A DNA stretch of 64,000 bases from Paludibacteraceae bacterium (GCA_024405895.1 JAKSNW010000001.1:1-64000), one strand, 5' to 3'. Shown: positions 19,501 through 31,300, counted from the stretch's first letter. Translations and numbers: made by a program. The notes: generated from the sequence alone by a model not told the origin.

Positions 19501-21708
19501 GGTGATACCGGTAATGACTACATCGCAACCCCAGCATTCACCAACGATCTCCGCACACTCCGTGTATCATTTGATGCTCAACTTGAGAGCTATGATGACT
19601 CAGGTGACCTCCAACTCGGTGTTCTTACCGATCCTACCGATTTCAACACATTCAGCCTTGTTCAAACTCTCAGCTTCAACGCTGAAGACATGATGCAACA
19701 CTTCACCATTGACCTCAACACCACATCATTTGTTGGTCCAGGCAATGCAATCTGTGTTCGTCAGCTCGGCACCAACAACTACTGGTATTGGCTTGACAAC
19801 TTCACCGTTGAAATCATCCCATCATGTCTCCAGCCTGTAGTTGCTGCAACTCGCAACGGTAGCAACATCGACGTAACCCTCACCTCTGGTAACCCATTGG
19901 CAACAAGCCACACCTATCAGGTAGTAGCTTCAACAAGCAATGTCATCGATGCAACAGCTCACACTGATACCATCATCACTGGCAACACTTGCACAATTGC
20001 TAATATCGATACCACTGCTATCGCTTACAACATCTTCGCTCGCGAAATCTGTGCTGCAGGCGATACCTCAGCTTGGGCTGCTACTGGCGTAGCTATCCAC
20101 ACTCAGGGTGCCGTTGGTACTATCCCATTCGTTTGCACCTTCGAGGATGCTAACGAAAACGGCTACTGGAACTTCGACAACTCTAACAATGGTTGGTACA
20201 TTGGTACTGCAACAGGCGCTAACAATGGTGGCTCTAAAGGCCTCTACGTTTCCGACAACAACGGCACTACCAACTCTTACTCAGGTTCTGCTTGTCAGAC
20301 TATCGCATACCGTACCGTTCACTTCCAAGCTGGCAAGTTCGGTATCTCATACGATTACAAGTGTCAAGGTGAGAGCAACTACGACTACATGCACGTATTC
20401 CTTGCTCCTACTACACTCAACTTGAGTACAATCACTGCTTGGTCAAGCACAACAGGCACACCTGCTGGCGTTATCCCAGTTACAACAGCTCCTGTTAATG
20501 GTGTTACCTCTTGGACAACCAACACAGTTAACAACATTGTAGTTCCAAACAGTGGCGACTACTATGTAATCTTCTACTGGCACAATGACGGCTCTGTTTA
20601 CAACGGTGCTCCAGCAGTTGATAACATCAACATTATCTCAACTGGTGTATTCGAATATGTAAACTTCACCGACCAGACTTGCGACGGTTACAACTATGTT
20701 GGCAATGGCTTCAACATCAACAGCACTGAGATGGACGTAACCACTTCTCCTAACGTATTCACTTACATGAATGCTACTCAGGATACGATCTATCAACTCA
20801 CTCTGAACATCATGCCATCTGCAGAAACTATCTTCAACGATACAATCTGCCAAGGTATGACTTACACTCAGAACGGCTTCAACACCGGCAACGCTGGTAC
20901 CTACCACCGTTACCTCACCTCAGCTGCAGGCTGTGACTCTATCATCACACTCAACCTCGTGGTTAACCAGGGTTACACCCACTCTGAGACAGTAACCGTA
21001 TGCGCAAGTCAATTGCCATACGTATGGCACGGTAACAACTACACCGCTACAGGCACCTACACTCACCGTGAGTCTGGCGCTACTGGCTGCGACTCAGTCT
21101 TCACCCTCAACTTGATTGTGACACAAGCTATCACAACCACTTTGAACGAAGGCATCTGTCAAGGTCAAAGCTACAACTTCAACGGTCAGTCTTACAGCAC
21201 CACCGGCACATACACATGGACCGGTACTGCCGCTAACGGTTGCGACTCAATCGTAACTCTCAACCTCACCGTCAACCCAGTTCACTACGAGACCATCACC
21301 CTCACCATCCAAGAGAGTGAGACTCCATACTCATGGAACGGCTTCCAGATTGACACTACCGGTTCTTACACCTGGTACGGTCAAACAGCTGCTGGTTGCG
21401 ACTCTGTAGTAACTCTCGACATCTTCGTACAAGGTGTAGGTCTTGACTACGCTAAGGACGGCATGTTCGCTATCTCACCAAACCCAGCTGAGCGCGGTCA
21501 GAACGTTCGCGTTGACGTAGCTCTCAGCGAGGCAGAACGCGAAGGCGTAGTCGTTGAACTCTTCACCTCAAACGGCAAACTCGTTAGCCGCATCGAGCCA
21601 AAAGAACAACCAATCTTCGTCAAGATGCCTGAGGTAGGCGGCCTCTACATGGTACGCCTCACCACCGGCACCGGTCGCGTGATGTACGGTAAGGTCATCG
21701 TGAAATAG
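10570..21708 (+). CDS. Giant modular T9SS adhesin-like protein (3712 aa)
   Basis: The signal peptide covers about residues 1-24 (ends KATAQ). I count 13 jelly-roll modules resembling cleaved-adhesin/choice-of-anchor J domains, alternating with Fn3-like modules (marks LTPQTTYYFYV, VR..C). Two jelly-roll kinds are visible. One has a CW near its start and VG(V/L)MTDPTD; the other has NKWYIGNA, SLYISNDNG and FDWKCNGES. After residue about 3350 come five repeats of about 52 aa ending in GCDS(V/I).TL, then a T9SS sorting domain (NPAERGQN; GLYMVRLTTGTG; final YGKVIVK). Function is inferred: surface display and binding to host or food glycans, or to other cells. No catalytic triad was seen. It is the first of three tandem paralogues and ends at a strong terminator. 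Confidence 0.9.
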   Translation: MRKKVLFFGVLAMLFCLCTKATAQLSVLTENFESGMPSGWTVDPASVATPWTVSASGLTGVTAYGGTNYVSLYTTDQQASTKLVLPMQDLSSLTNPEVTFYLVQKARGQNTGYARDTLRLYVRTSATAAWTLVQTFATELTTWTKQTVDLSGLGASNMQFAFEYTYGAGLGLGIDNLRIGDASVCITPHNLQALTVTSSTADLMWEAYETAFQFGLKVSTTPLTSPATQTANAFDQTVYYQPFQVTGLTPQTTYYFYVSADCGNGDESQWSAAGQFKTLCAPVSLPYNQGFETTGDFATCWSKYFEAQGDWTTTASASTYAPQTSTTKKTGTYSGRLYAYYYYYAGSSAVQRRWIKSWMASPEINTTDITNKQVTFWMYGSTATSTLHVGLMSDPGDASTFEELASITPAAASTWEEFIIPFSNVVNTAARFVAFYADGMDAQASSYIYIDDVVIDEIPLCPKASVVQASNVTDNSARITWLGSAPSWNLKVSTTPLTDPATGTADFLTTTTTGSPFNLTGLSSKVTYYVYVQADCQSAGNGTSPWTSACTFTTTAVPAVTPYFCDFENPTDNAQWELLNGTQTNKWYISNAVSNGGSNSLYISNTNGTSHAYSTGDASYVYATRVIQFYPGVYEISFDWLCYGESSWDLLRAYLIPTNITVEAGNAYGMTSSTNTDPAGWIDMTNGKLNLQNTWQNASYMFTATDTCTYQLVFFWKDDTSGGTNPPAAVDNVSISPYTCAAPTNLVANNILSNAFGLTWTPSALGETQWEVEVSQGANVVIDTVVSTTSITLNGLSASTSYLARVRSVCSATETSRWAPLTVMTACGDVTTLPYVEDFENTAYGTGSGNRPTCWTIAQSYSSTYPYISTSYNHTVGTTGNNASLYFYASSTQPTTAVLPHFAVPGHTLSDMQVTFWMYYSSTTYDMTVGVMTDPTDPTTFTPIQVCTLPTASQWKKWTVSLASYTGTGEYIAFFDGNRTGSYNYMYIDDVVVELLPTCQIPTNATASPDADHIRVTWDSIAGAQSYEVALAANGENASTAVLRQTVTGNQAVFNNLPSETAYTVYVRSICSATDTSSWTDPVVTATTKVAEMPPIFTDFNNAADNAKWQLINGTQTNKWYIGNATGMGDSKSLYISNDNGTSNAYTNTVASYVYAVRLIKFVPGIYNISFDWKCNGESSYDLLRAFLVPATVTLAGGNAYGMTSTTNTDPAGWISLSGANNKLNLQTTWQHLSYDFTVTDTTIYQLVFFWKDDTSSGTTPPAAVDNVSVSALTCGVNVTGDIHDTYAVLNCSSNGTPVGYEIACHNAAFVTSNIPAGAHHVTVDANGVDSITGLTANTPYYAYVRAICAGGDTGQWAAYNFRTECATASHLPLFWDFNNESTSGNACPSCWTRRAGSTYPYVSSSYNTSLYWYQSSTTGSPDNYIATPRINVQDISETRVEFKLRYSTAGFALMVGIMSDPNDINTFVPIDTVHVTNTSDYDNFAVRFHNYTGNGKYIAFRSQTGLGSYYYCYMDDVAVYEDRDCQTPDGVTATQITGNGARINWNMGNGLSTDFLMTTQPVTDPDSVDGTEPYVFMFEEDLQDNYLDLAGYLDLNQTYYVYLRNDCQSANGKPSFWSQEYSFTTMCNAQAVPYVQNFNTPTVGAGVTPACWQFSTDQTGTVPQTENLDPYIANQPGAGADGKALRIYGYYSANGSSKACAVLPELTTSIDTLMLTFSHLSGSGSKRLLVGLMSDPSDLSTFTPVDTAFLAGNWNRQIVKVAGYNFGNYIAFMMDGDLNQASAAAYIDSVVVDTIQACVAPLHLTVANVTGSTAEVNVQSVGNANQNVHIQIAQGFTGSNPDAITPQQALIDTVVASNTLPLTVTGLNPLTTYQAFARFDCGGGNYTARYPKVVNFSTVCGVFNVPFIEDFNNITTAVPQCWTKFNSSATSPALTTTAVSGKALQFVASAPTIMALPALNIDTLQNYELSFMYNAPAGSKFYAGVMTNISDSTSFVAVDSVTSTSTGWSTFAASYANYTGAMGNLAFRVVSNGNANIDELYVNRASSCARPTNLTVTNIDTTFATLTWTAGGSETAWEVAYGPTGMDINNATPIAVTTTTYQATGLTPSTGYDFYVRAVCGGADGASAWTKATGRTLIAPEHLPLVTDFEDPADNSRWNFRQTGTEEWVIGSAVNNGGSRSLYVSDDSGANNNYNATGLAKSMAYRLFHFDANTYTLNFDWKANGESSFDYMYVFLATEATGVTAIENWSPSSTPTSLPAGVVALGGTKYNQSTTWVHENIEFDVLNGGSYWLVFYWREDSSVGNNPAAAVDNIDLRGNECFVGGVTARSLASDSITIVSAVTDGVGSYSIYVSPSMHTDAQIDAMTPTVVADSLPVTVGGLTGNTNYYVYVRNVCADGNVTTTGSTTVKTLCSGVYVTDSTSFTENFDNDGTGTSAHPSCWTTGTNNSNTYYPYISTTHNSGVGSLYMYNAGTAYYTYAATPQLLGTPVNEMQVNFNMYAGSTSYILEVGVMTDPTDISTFVKVDETKVTATSTWQAKSVRLNSYTGTGKFVAFRTSGASMSPYFDDVVISAIPACAEPAVSVSATSYDNVVLNIHPAHAVDTAWEYVVTPVATATAPVMANSVANATVNTTTVTLSTLAPNTQYSVYARTVCGTSTTNWGKVDFRTPCTAVTVNDSISYTEDFDTHGTGTTAHPSCWTTGTNYTTTAYPYISTTHDSGVGSLYFYGSTSYYSYAATPQIVGTPANGLRVTFKGRASTLGYKIEVGVMTDPADYSTFVKVGEETINATNTWENKIVDLNAYTGNGQYVAFRTPMGAVNYYYIEDVVITPIPACAEPTPSVRSVVGTNDMLLTIAPAHATDTQWEYVVTPQASAANPDMTSAIVTRTISTTTDTITGLSANTAYSVYARTVCDATTSSNWRKIDFRTPCGFVTVTTNAPFVENFDASTSMPNCWMSEGVSSSTSYAVSSPNTIRFNGDTGNDYIATPAFTNDLRTLRVSFDAQLESYDDSGDLQLGVLTDPTDFNTFSLVQTLSFNAEDMMQHFTIDLNTTSFVGPGNAICVRQLGTNNYWYWLDNFTVEIIPSCLQPVVAATRNGSNIDVTLTSGNPLATSHTYQVVASTSNVIDATAHTDTIITGNTCTIANIDTTAIAYNIFAREICAAGDTSAWAATGVAIHTQGAVGTIPFVCTFEDANENGYWNFDNSNNGWYIGTATGANNGGSKGLYVSDNNGTTNSYSGSACQTIAYRTVHFQAGKFGISYDYKCQGESNYDYMHVFLAPTTLNLSTITAWSSTTGTPAGVIPVTTAPVNGVTSWTTNTVNNIVVPNSGDYYVIFYWHNDGSVYNGAPAVDNINIISTGVFEYVNFTDQTCDGYNYVGNGFNINSTEMDVTTSPNVFTYMNATQDTIYQLTLNIMPSAETIFNDTICQGMTYTQNGFNTGNAGTYHRYLTSAAGCDSIITLNLVVNQGYTHSETVTVCASQLPYVWHGNNYTATGTYTHRESGATGCDSVFTLNLIVTQAITTTLNEGICQGQSYNFNGQSYSTTGTYTWTGTAANGCDSIVTLNLTVNPVHYETITLTIQESETPYSWNGFQIDTTGSYTWYGQTAAGCDSVVTLDIFVQGVGLDYAKDGMFAISPNPAERGQNVRVDVALSEAEREGVVVELFTSNGKLVSRIEPKEQPIFVKMPEVGGLYMVRLTTGTGRVMYGKVIVK

Positions 21709-21753
21709 TTCGCTACTATTCCTAACGTTTCCACGTTAGGTTAAAAATACCCC

Positions 21754-21785
21754 AGCCCCGCTTAACCACAGCGGGGCTTTTTTTA
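21754..21785 (+). terminator. Rho-independent terminator after the first giant gene
   Basis: AGCCCCGC pairs with GCGGGGCT across a 9-nt loop (TTAACCACA) and is followed by a run of T. Loop and stem match the terminators after the other two paralogues. A separate 7-bp hairpin, CCTAACG...CGTTAGG, lies just before it at 21721-21740. Confidence 0.9.
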
Positions 21786-22370
21786 TCCCAAACATGGGAA
21801 ACCAAAAATATCCTGAGATTTTGCATTCGCAAATAGCGTCAACGGTTTCACATTATCGTTGCTGCTGCAACAAAAACTCGTTGCTTACAAATTTTTACTT
21901 TTCATACTATATTATATTGTAAAACCAAACATCAGTTCTCTTTGCCGCCAGCAACAAATTCACAGACAAACCGAAGCCCCACATTTATCGTTTCTCAATA
22001 TCTTATGACAAAAAAATGCCTATTTTTCATTCCTTCTCAAACTGATAACGCAAAGATTTGGAGCTTTCGGATTGATTAAGACACCCTAAAATGGCTAAAA
22101 AATGAAATAACATAGCTCATAAATGCCTACATATCAACATATCGAAAAACGATAAACATTTCAGAACGTGATTTTTAATTTATTGTTTATCAATATAGCG
22201 AGAAATCAGTTTTTTTCTATACCTTTGCTCGGTTTAAGTTAGTAAATTGGCATCGGAAGTCGTTGACACCAAAAGTTAAGAATTCGATGCAAAATTGCTC
22301 ACACTTAAGCACCAAGAAAAACGACGACAAAACAAAAAAACAATCAGTAATAAATCTTAATTAAAACACA
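21786..22370. other. Intergenic region and leader of the second giant gene
   Basis: About 585 bp, AT-rich, no gene seen. It contains the promoter box at 22220 and a leader of about 140 nt that ends in TTAATTAAAACACA before the ATG. Confidence 0.6.
22220..22228 (+). promoter_or_regulatory. Promoter -7 box of the second giant gene
   Basis: TACCTTTGC is an exact TAnnTTTGC match in an AT-rich context, about 142 bp before the start codon. The -33 region is T-rich but has no clean TTTG. Confidence 0.6.
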
Positions 22371-25300
22371 ATGAAAAGGTCCATTTTGTTGAGTGCACTG
22401 CTCTGCCTGTTGAGCATCAGCATTCCAATGAACGCACAAACATCGGCAAAAGCCGGTGCAGCGCAAGGGCAAATCATGGGAAAGGTTGCGATGGCCGACT
22501 TCGATACCTGCGCCACACCAGCCAACCTCCACGCCATGACCGTCAGCTCCACCACCGCTGACCTCATGTGGGACGCCTATGAGATGGCTCTTTCTCACCA
22601 CCTGAAGGTGAGCACCACTGCGTTGGCAAACCCTGCCACCGACAGCGGCGACGTGTTCGACCAACCTGTGTTCTACAAACCGTACCAGGTTACAGGTCTG
22701 ACTCCGTCTACCAATTATTTCTTCTACGTCAGCACCGACTGCGGTAACGGCGAGAGCAGCAACTGGAGTGCCGCCGGCACCTTCAGAACAGCCTGCGCTT
22801 CCGTAACCGTTCCAATGACAGAGACATTCGAAACCTCAAGCAGTTTGCTTAACTGCTGGACAAAAGGCTTCCTCACCAACGGCGACTGGAGCGGCGCCAC
22901 CGCATCAGCTTCCAACTATGAGCCAGCCACAAACAACACAGCACATGCCGGCACTGCAAGTATGAGTCTCAGAGGCTATGCCACAACCACTGCCAATGGT
23001 CCTCGCACCACAATGGCCTGGATTGCCTCACCAGAGTTGAATGTCGCAGACATCAGAACCCTCCAGGTTACCTTCTGGGCTCGCACCGACAATGCAAACG
23101 GTCACCTCCACGTAGGTGTACTCGCCGATCCTAACGACGGCGGCACATTCGACCGCATTGCCGACCTCACCTTCTCTGCAACCAACTCATGGCAACAGTT
23201 CACCATTCCGTTGAACACCGCTTCACTCAATGGTGCAAAATACGTTGCCTTCATGGCCGATGGTTCAGACTACAGCGCCAACGTCTACTACTTCGTTGAC
23301 GACGTAACCATCGACGTAGCTCCTGACTGTCCTACAGCATTGCAAGTCAATGCCACCCGCGTAACCGACCAGACAGCACAAATCAACTGGCTCGGCGCTG
23401 CCAACAGCTGGAACATCAAAGTGAGCACCACAGCACTCACCAACCCAGCCACAGAGACAGCCGACGTGCTTAACACCAATGTCACCAGTTCACCTTACAC
23501 CTTGACAGGTCTTACAGCTCGCACCACCTACTATGTCTATCTCCAGGCAGTCTGCAACGCAGCAGGCGACAGCCTCGGCGCTTGGAGCACAAGCATCAAC
23601 TTCACCACCACACAGGTTCCTGTCGTACCTACCTACATGTGTAGCTTCGACGACCCTGCACAAAACAACCAGTGGGAGATGTTCAACGGCACCAACGGCT
23701 GGTACATCGGTACAGCCAACGACGCCAACAACGGCGCTAACCTCGGTGCACTCTACATCTCAAGCAACAATGGTGCAAACAACACCTTCAATGCCAGCGC
23801 AACCTCTTACTCTTGGGCTATCCGTACCGTACACTTCGATGTAGGTATCTATGACCTCTCATTCGACTGGATCTGTTACGGCGACGGCAACTGGGACAAC
23901 CTCCGTGCCTTCCTCGTTCCTACCGACGTCACCTTCAACGGTGGCAGCACAACAGCCGATGCCCAAGGCATGAACGGCAGCACCAATACCACCCCAAATC
24001 GTTGGATTGACATTCCTGGCAAAGTTCTCAACAACGCCACCACATGGCAACACGTGGAACAAACCTACACCTTCACCACTCCTGTTGACTACAACCTCGT
24101 CTTCTTCTGGAAGAACGACAACTCTGGCGGTAGCGTTCCAGCAGCTGTCGACAATGTAAACATCATTCGTCAGACATGTGCTACACCATCTGATATCCAC
24201 GCAGTGCCAGGCTACACCCAACTCACTTCAATCCGTATGGCATGGACCCCATCCATCCTCGGTGAGACCGCATGGGACGTACAGGTTCTCCTTGACACCA
24301 TCATGGTCATCGACACCACCATCAACAGCCTCCCATTCAACGCTACAGGCTTGCAGCCAACACAAAACTACACCGTTCGCGTACGTTCCAACTGTGGCAA
24401 CGGCGACGTCAGCGCATGGGCAGAGGAAATCCTTCCTACCGCTTGCGGCGACATCACCACCTTGCCATACAACGAGACCTTCCGTGCAGTAAGTGCCGTT
24501 AACCGCCACTTCCCAACCTGCTGGACCAACCTCACCACTTACAACGCTTACGCCGACACCCCATCATCTGATGGCGACGGTCACTCACTCTATTTCGCCG
24601 GTGCTGTCTGCACACCTTCATTCAATGTACCAGGCAAACGTGTCAGCGACTTCAGTGTGAAATTCTCACTCACTCCTTCATTCACTTCTGCTGTTGGCGG
24701 TTACATGGTTATCGGCGTTGCTACTTCTGCCGACGCCACCACCGTTCAATATGTCGACACCGTTACATACCCAGACTATGGCACATGGGCCGACTACAAA
24801 GTGAACCTTACCAACTATCAGGACTTCGGCACTTATATCGTCTTCGTTCCTACTGGTTATGTATGGTTGGACAACGTAAGCATCGACCAACGCGACATGT
24901 GTCCTCCTGTTACCAATGTTACCGTTAGCAATATCGGCACAAGCACAGCTCACATCGCTTGGGATGCCGAGACCGATATCACCAACTCTTGGGATGTTAC
25001 CTATGGTCCTCACGGCTTCGACGTAGCCACCGCTACCAATATCCAGACCGTAAGCACCACCGAATGCAACCTCAGCGGCCTTGCTCACAGCACAGACTAC
25101 GACGTCTACGTTCGCACACACTGCGGTAGCGCTTGGACAAAAGCAGAGTTCACCACTCTCCTCTTGCCTAACCCAATTCCATTCACCAGCAACTTCGAGG
25201 CTTCTGAAACCGTTACCAACTATTGGAAACACACCAACAACGCTGGCGCTAACTACTGGACAGTAGGCACAGACGCTAACAATGGCGGTACACAAGGTTT

Positions 25301-28300
25301 CTATATCACCAATGACGGCACCACCAACGGTTATGCCAACACCAGCCTCTCACGTGCTTATGGCTACGTTTCATTGGCATTCACTGCTGGCGAACACACC
25401 ATCAGCTACGACTGGAAAGGTGCCAACTACGGCAATGCCGGCTACGTTCGTGCTGCCTTGGCTCCAAAAACCACCGACTTCTCAACCGTTTCTACCGTCA
25501 GCGCATTTGGTGTTCCTGCCGGTTGGATTGCTGTTGACAACGGCAACACCGTAACCAACGGCGACTGGAATACCACCACATCAACCGTGACCTTCTATGC
25601 TCCTGACACCATGTTGCTCGTTTACTACTGGTACAACGACGCCAACGGCGGTTCTGCTGTTGCTGGCGTAGTTGACAACGTATCAGTTATCCGCTCATCT
25701 GGCTGTATCGATGCTGGCAACCTCAACGCCAACACCGACATCAACGGCAACACCACCATTACATGGGCAGCTTCTGACCCAGGTGCTTCTTACCATGTTG
25801 TCATCAGCACAGCAAGCAGCAGTAACCCAGGTTCAATTACCAACGCCGTTGTTGACACCACAGTGACCAACAACAACATCACCGTTCAGCTCGGTTCAAG
25901 CACACAATATTATATATATGTGCAAACCACATGCTCTGGTTCATCTACAGATTGGAACTCATTGAGCTATCTCACACCATGTTCTGCTGTTCAAAGTTTC
26001 GTAGAAGACTTCCAGTCATGCAGCTACACAGTTACACTCCCTAACTGCTGGTACTCATACGCAGCTTCAAGCTATGCTAAGCCAAAAGCCACCTACAACG
26101 ACAACGCAAACTCACACAACAGTACTTGCGCACTTCGTTTCTATGGTGCTGAGTCATATGCTGCTTCTGGCGCTATCTCACGTCCATTGAGCGAGACCAA
26201 GGTTGGTTTCTGGTTGATTCAGGAAGACAACACCTACGGTTCACCAGGTAAAATCGTTGTTGGTTATCTCACCGACCAGGAAGACTTCTCTACATTCGTT
26301 CCTGTTGACACTGTTGAGTGCACCACACCTAACACCTATCAATACTTCGAAGTTAACTTCGGTCGCTTCGCTAATCTTACAGTGCCATTCTACCTCGGAT
26401 TCCGCAACTTCGATGCTTCATCAGGTTACTCACACATCGACGACATCGAGGTATCAGAATACCGTCAATGTAACACCCCATCAGACATCAGCGTAAGCAA
26501 CCTCACCACCACAGGTGCCAACATCAGCTGGTCAACCAACAATGGTCTCAGCTTCGATATCCTCATCACCACAGCACTTGTTGATCCTAACACCGCTACA
26601 GAAAACGATGCCGACGTATATCTCTACGAGACCTCATACATTGGCAATTCACTCGACCTCACTGGCTCACTCGATCCTGCAACTGTATACTATGTATACT
26701 TGAAAGCCGACTGTCAGTCAGCCGATAGCAAACCATCATTCTGGAGCGAACCATTCCGTTTCGCAACACAATGTAATGCCAAGACAGTGCCTTACACCGA
26801 GACATTTGCTTCGCCTGTTGCAGGTGCCGACATTCAACCACTCTGCTGGAATGTATTCAACGAAGTGAACGGTACCGTAAGCGCTACATTGCCTTACATC
26901 AGTGACGCCCGTGCTTCTGACAGCGACGGCAAGTCACTCTACATGAACGCCATCTATCAAAGTTCATCTGCTAACGTGAAGTCTGTTGCAGCATTGCCAA
27001 GCTTCACCAACAGCATCAGCTCATTGATGATGACCTTCTCAGTGCGTGGCGAAGCTAACAACCGTCGCCTCCTCGTTGGTGTGTTGACCGACCCAACCGA
27101 TGCTTCAACATTCGTTTGCGTTGACACCATCGCTCTCACCACTTCATGGCGTCGCAAAATCGTTGACTTCACTGGAGTAACTGCTACTGGCAATATCGCC
27201 TTCATCGCCGATGGCACTCTTGACAACAACACCGTAGCTGTCAACATCGATAGCATCAACCTTGACTTCGTTCACGGCTGTCTCATTCCTAAGAGCATTA
27301 CCACAGCCAACATTACCAGCGAGTCAGTTGACATTACCGTCGAAACCAACACAACCCTCGACAACATGGTTCGTATCATGGTTTCAACAGTCAACTCAAC
27401 CACTCCTGCCACATTGACCAACCTCGTTGCAGATACCACAGTCAACGTAGCCAATCTCCCTGTCACCATCAACGGTCTCTCACCTGTTTCAACCTACTAT
27501 GTATATGCAGCAGTTGATTGCGGCAATGGTGTATACTCTGACTACTACGACCAAACCGTATCGTTCACCACAGCTTGCGGCAGATACAACCTCCCATTCA
27601 GTGAGAACTTCAACGGTTGCACCTCTGGTCAATTGCCTCCTTGCTGGGCACGTCTCAACCACGCTACCTATCCACGTGCTTACACCACCAAACGTGTTGG
27701 CGGCACTGGCTTCAGTCTCCAGATGAACAACACCGGTATCGGTATCCTTCCTGAGATGAACATCCAGGACATGAGCCGTGTACAGATGCAAATCAAATGT
27801 GTCAACGGTACCCGTAACGCCAACTACAATGTATATGTTGGTGTGATGACCGACCCAACCGACGCATCTACATTCGTTCCTGTTGACACCGTGGTTGCTC
27901 CTTACAACTCAGGCAACACCTTCACCACACGTGACATCGACTTCTCTCACTACAACGGTCCTGTTGGTCAGATTGCTTTCAAAGCAAGCAACACACTCTA
28001 CATCGACGACATTTCAATCTCTGAGATTCTCCCATGTGCTGCTCCAACCAACTTCTCTACCAACAACGTTACCGAGCAGTCTGTCGATCTCACATGGACA
28101 GCCAATGCCAACGTTCCTACCGCAACCTATCAGATTGTCTATGCAGCTGCAGGCAACGATGCTATGCAGAACACCCCAGTAGACCTCGCCGCTGGCACCA
28201 CTACTTATGCAGTATCTGGTCTCACCGACAACACAGTCTACAACTTCTACATCCGTTCAATCTGCTCTGCAGGCGACACTTCTGCATGGCAAACCGTTTC

Positions 28301-31300
28301 TGCCACCACACTTGCTGGTGTACAACGTATCCCATTCACCATCGACTTTGAGGATGCTACCAACAATACAAACTGGCAGTTCTTCGCAAGTACTTCCAAC
28401 GAAGGCACAGCCAACAATTTCGTTATTGGCAATGCTACCAACAACGGTGGTTCAAGCGCACTCTACGTAACCAACGATGGTGGCAACACCAATGCTTACA
28501 ACAACGGCGACGAGACAGCAATCTTCGCTGCTTATCCTTTCCACATCGACGCAGCCAACACACTCCTCATTAGCTTCGACTACAAAGTCGTTGGTGAGGC
28601 TGGTTACGACTACGGTCGTGTATTCGTTGCTCCTCAGACAACCAACTTCACCGCCTACGACTTCTACGATCTCGACCCATCATCAACACAGGCTGGTTGG
28701 GTAAATGCCGACAATGGCACCAACCTCCAACAACAGTCATCATGGACAACCTTCAATGGTTCTGCTGCTTTGACTGCTGGTGATTACTTCCTCGTAATGG
28801 CATGGCGCAACGACGGTTCTGTCGGCAACAACCCACCAATTGCTTACGATAATATCGTTGTTCGCGAGAAAACCTGCTATGCTGAGAATGTAACAGCTGC
28901 TGCTGGTGCAACCTCTGCTACCATCCAGGTATCAACCGACTGCCCAACCGTACACCTCAAGGTTCTCGACGGCACAACCGCAACCATCGACACCGTGACC
29001 TCCGTACCATTCATTGCCAACAATCTCACTCCTAACACCAACTACACCGTTCAGGTGGTTGGCTTCTGCACAAGTGGTGATTCAACAGCAATGGCTACCG
29101 GTTCATTCAAGACCCTCTGCGCCGACATCTTCGTTGATGCTCAGAACCACTACTTCGATGACTTCCAGTCATACACCTCTGGTGCAACCGGCGATATGGG
29201 TTGCTGGCTCCGTGGTAAGAGCTCAAGTGGTACACTCCCTTATGTTTCTACCAGCTACAACACCCAGTCAGCTTACATGTACAGCTACTCTTCAAGTGTT
29301 TACGGCTACATTGCTACACCTAACGTAACAGGCACAGCCATCAACAACCTCCGTGTGAACTTCAAGGGTTACTTCAACTATACTACCTATGGCGTTGCCG
29401 TTGGTATCATGACCGACCCTGAAGACATCAACACCTTCGTTGTTATTGACACCGTTCGTCCTACAACTACTGGCTGGAGCAACTTCCACGTTGACTTCGA
29501 CCAATATGCTGGCACAGGTCGCAGCATTGCCTTCCGCACTATCGGCAACACCGCCTACATCGACGAAGTTGAAATCTTGCCTATCCCTTCATGCCTTGAG
29601 GCTGACTTCACCCTCACTCCATCAGTAGGCACTATCAACATCGAGATTGAGCCTGCAAACGCTACCGATACTCAGTGGGATGTTGTTGTAACCACCGACG
29701 TCAACAACGCCGATGCATCAGCAGAGGTCTACAACCAGACCGTTACCAACACCAACATCACCGTATCTGGCCTCCAGAACGTAACCACCTACTACGTCTT
29801 CGTACGTACACGTTGCTCTGCTGCTGAACAATCAGGCTGGACTATTAAGTCTGCTACCACACCTTGCGGCATCGAGACCTTGCCATACGCCGAGAACTTC
29901 TCTGTCAACGGCACAGCTACTCTCAATACATGCTGGAACCGCTACAGCGGCCTAATCGGTGGTACACTCTCCAACACCACATCTGGTTGGTCAACCAACG
30001 CAGGCAACAATGGTATCGTTGGCCCTCACATGAAGTACAACATCTACTCAACCAACAAGTACTGGCTCGTTACCCCAACCATCGCTATCGACAGCACAGC
30101 AGCTCTCAGCTTCGACCTCGCTCGCACCGGTTGGAACAACGGTAACGCATACACCACAGCTTCTACTGACGACCGCTTCCTCGTAATCGTCAGCACCGAC
30201 GGTGGCAACACTTGGAGTGAGTCTAACACCATTGCCGAATGGAACTCAACAAGCACCACTCGCGACATCAACAGCTTGCCTAACACAGCCGAACGTGAGA
30301 CCATTTCATTGAATGCTTATGTTGGTCAAAACATCCGCATCGCATTCTATGGCGAGTCAACAACATCTGGCACCGACTACGACCTCCACATCGGTAACAT
30401 CAACATCGACTATGTTGGCGCTCCAACCACAGTCACTGTTGACCTCACCGAGCAGGTTTGTGCTGGTGTAGCCTACACCAACTATGGCTTCAACGTAACC
30501 GAAGCAACAGCTGGCACCTACACCTACACACGTACCACAACAGCTGGTGACACCACCTACAACCTCACACTCACCGTACTCCCAGCAGCAACAGGTTCTG
30601 AGACTGCTTCAGTCTGCGCTTCTGCTCTCCCATACCTCTGGAATGGTCAGACACTCACCGCAGCAGGCACCTACACTCACACCACCACCGCTGCCAACGG
30701 CTGTGACTCCGTTGTAACACTCACCCTCACCGTCAACGAGGCTATGGAAGGCTACGACATACAGACAGTATGTGAGAACGATCTCCCATACGTTTGGAAC
30801 GGTCAGTCTTACAATGCTCCTGGTACTTACACCTTCAACACCACTGCTGCCAACGGTTGCGACTCTATCGCTACCCTCTACCTCATGGTTGCCGTAAGCG
30901 ACACCACCTACGAGACCATGTCTATTTGTCAAGGTAGCAGCTATGCTTGGAACGGTCAGACCCTCACCACAGCAGGTGAATACACCGCTGTGACAGGCAC
31001 CTCAACCTATGGTTGCCCAATCGTCAGCGTCTTGACCCTTACCGTAACACCAGGCTTCACCACCAACGACACCATCACAGTCTGCGACACCGACCTCCCA
31101 TACGCTTGGAATGGTCAAGACCTCACCGCTGCCGGCACCTACACCTTCAACGGTTCAAGTCAAGCAGGTTGCGACTCTGTTGTAACGCTCACCTTCGTAG
31201 TCAGCAACTCTTACGCTGGCACCGAGACCCTCGAACTCCTCGATACCCAACTCCCATACACATGGAACGGCATCGACATCGAGGCCGCTGGCGAGTACAC

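Noticed and set aside
24678..25295. 205-aa minus-strand open frame inside the second giant gene
   Set aside because: It is antisense to a clear coding module, and its composition mirrors the plus-strand codons; no start signal.
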